Source: Bordetella parapertussis
Lineage (GTDB): Bacteria > Pseudomonadota > Gammaproteobacteria > Burkholderiales > Burkholderiaceae_B
Direction of reading: 5' to 3'
Assembly (NCBI GenBank): GCA_943331855.1
Contig: CALQNE010000198.1
Coordinates: 1-6,438 of the forward strand
DNA length: 6,438 bases
Part shown: positions 5,887-6,438 of the stretch, one piece after another
Layout of the letters: the number at the start of each line of letters is the position of its first letter
How positions within the stretch are numbered: position 1 is the stretch's first letter
The notes under the pieces: generated by a model
What the model was told of the DNA's origin: nothing
Database searches by the model: none
What the model saw: only the letters and a program-made list of their open reading frames with translations
Translations under genes and position numbers: made by a program

Positions 5887-6438
5887 GGATTCGCTAGAAT
5901 TTTGTGCAAGTTGCTTAGGCGTCAAACTTGCAAAGTCTTTTGCATAGCCCGTGAGCTGTTTTTTTAGATAGGTCTTTTGTCCAGACGTCAGACTATTCAA
6001 AATCTGCGCCGTGACTTCAGCCCATTCTTGTCTGAGCTTTACTTTTTGCTCAGCTAAGGTCGGCTCACGGTAGTTAGACAAACTGCTTAGATAACCGGCC
6101 AAGGCAAGCTCTGCTTGCTGCGGCTCTTTGCCGCGTTGCTGTTCTAAAGTATCCAATAACGCCTGTTGTCGAAGCTTTCGTTCGTCATTCCAAGCGACAA
6201 ACACCTTGGTGCGCTTATCAGACAAATCCGTTAACAGTTTTTCTTGATCTCGCGTCAAGGAGCCAAGCCAATCCTCAAAACGCTTGATTGAGCGCTTGTG
6301 ATTATTTTTACGCGTCGCTTCACTTTCGGGATTTTTGAGATATTCATCGGCGTAGTCTTTATTGTCGCTCTCAAATTGCGCACGCAGGCGCTCTTGCTGT
6401 TTGGGTGTCAACGTCACCGCAATGCTGGCTAACTGGGC
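5872..6438 (-). CDS. DUF6279-type lipoprotein, C-terminal part (N-terminus outside window)
   Basis: The frame is open to the window edge; 188 residues up to the stop TAA (5874-5872) are visible. Although a GTG at 6417 could be read as a start, codons upstream stay open (AQLASIA precedes VTLTPKQ) and the family has further N-terminal sequence, so the gene most likely continues beyond the window. DUF6279 proteins are short proteobacterial envelope lipoproteins of unknown function whose body is an alpha-helical array. Typical traits here are repeated LTPKQ/LTRDQ/LTSGQ-type helix starts, very charged Lys/Arg/Glu/Gln-rich helices, the WLGSLTRDQEKLL and NDERKLRQQALL segments, and the ending YLKKQLTGYAKDFASLTP. 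The signal peptide and lipobox Cys cannot be checked because they are not in the window. The 3' end overlaps the end of the GST gene by 15 bp. The family assignment is by recognised pattern, and no function is claimed. Confidence 0.72.
   Translation of the reverse strand, partial: AQLASIAVTLTPKQQERLRAQFESDNKDYADEYLKNPESEATRKNNHKRSIKRFEDWLGSLTRDQEKLLTDLSDKRTKVFVAWNDERKLRQQALLDTLEQQRGKEPQQAELALAGYLSSLSNYREPTLAEQKVKLRQEWAEVTAQILNSLTSGQKTYLKKQLTGYAKDFASLTPKQLAQNSSESSRQR
5905..5941 (+). terminator. Possible weak terminator of the GST transcript
   Basis: TGCAAGTT (5905-5912) and AACTTGCA (5925-5932) form a perfect 8-bp inverted repeat around 12 nt. AAGTCTTTTG follows, giving a short T-rich stretch at 5936-5941. 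It lies 18 bp past the GST stop codon but inside the oppositely oriented DUF6279 gene. The stem is AT-rich and the T-run is broken, so the call is tentative. It may only reflect coding constraint on the minus strand. Confidence 0.3.

Noticed and set aside
1..6438. CRISPR array, insertion sequence, tRNA or rRNA
   Set aside because: No regularly spaced repeats, transposase frame, terminal inverted repeats, cloverleaf or rRNA-like stretches were seen in the window.

Overview
The window looks like chromosomal DNA from a betaproteobacterium, probably of the order Burkholderiales. This is inferred from the protein flavour (the ExoIII opening MQLATWNVNSL, a DUF6279-type lipoprotein, the GST subgroup) and from moderate GC with AT-rich promoter gaps. 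No mobile element, tRNA, rRNA or CRISPR array was seen, and every complete gene reads intact.

Left part, minus strand (1-900). A YdjA-like nitroreductase (5' part only; its 3' end lies outside the window) is preceded by a cold-shock protein gene of 67 codons. A strong 9-bp hairpin terminator separates them. The csp gene has a good sigma70-type promoter about 135 nt upstream of its start. The long leader can fold so that a perfect 9-bp helix covers the Shine-Dalgarno sequence. Inside that helix's loop sits a GC hairpin followed by six U, resembling an intrinsic terminator. This leader is the most interesting non-coding element here.

Middle and right, plus strand (1073-5886). Five genes lie in a row. 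dadA (D-amino acid dehydrogenase) and a dadX-type alanine racemase form the classic alanine catabolic pair: the racemase converts L-alanine to D-alanine and DadA oxidises it to pyruvate and ammonia. Then come xthA (exodeoxyribonuclease III), a glyoxalase-like VOC protein apparently translationally coupled to xthA, and a glutathione S-transferase. The last two have folds typical of electrophile or thiol chemistry, but their substrates cannot be read from sequence.

Right edge, minus strand (5872-6438). The C-terminal part of a DUF6279-type lipoprotein converges on the GST gene and overlaps its 3' end by 15 bp.

Most of the window is ordinary housekeeping and catabolic content. The points worth a second look are the csp leader, the lack of promoter room between the csp terminator and the nitroreductase, the xthA/VOC/GST grouping and the overlapping convergent 3' ends.
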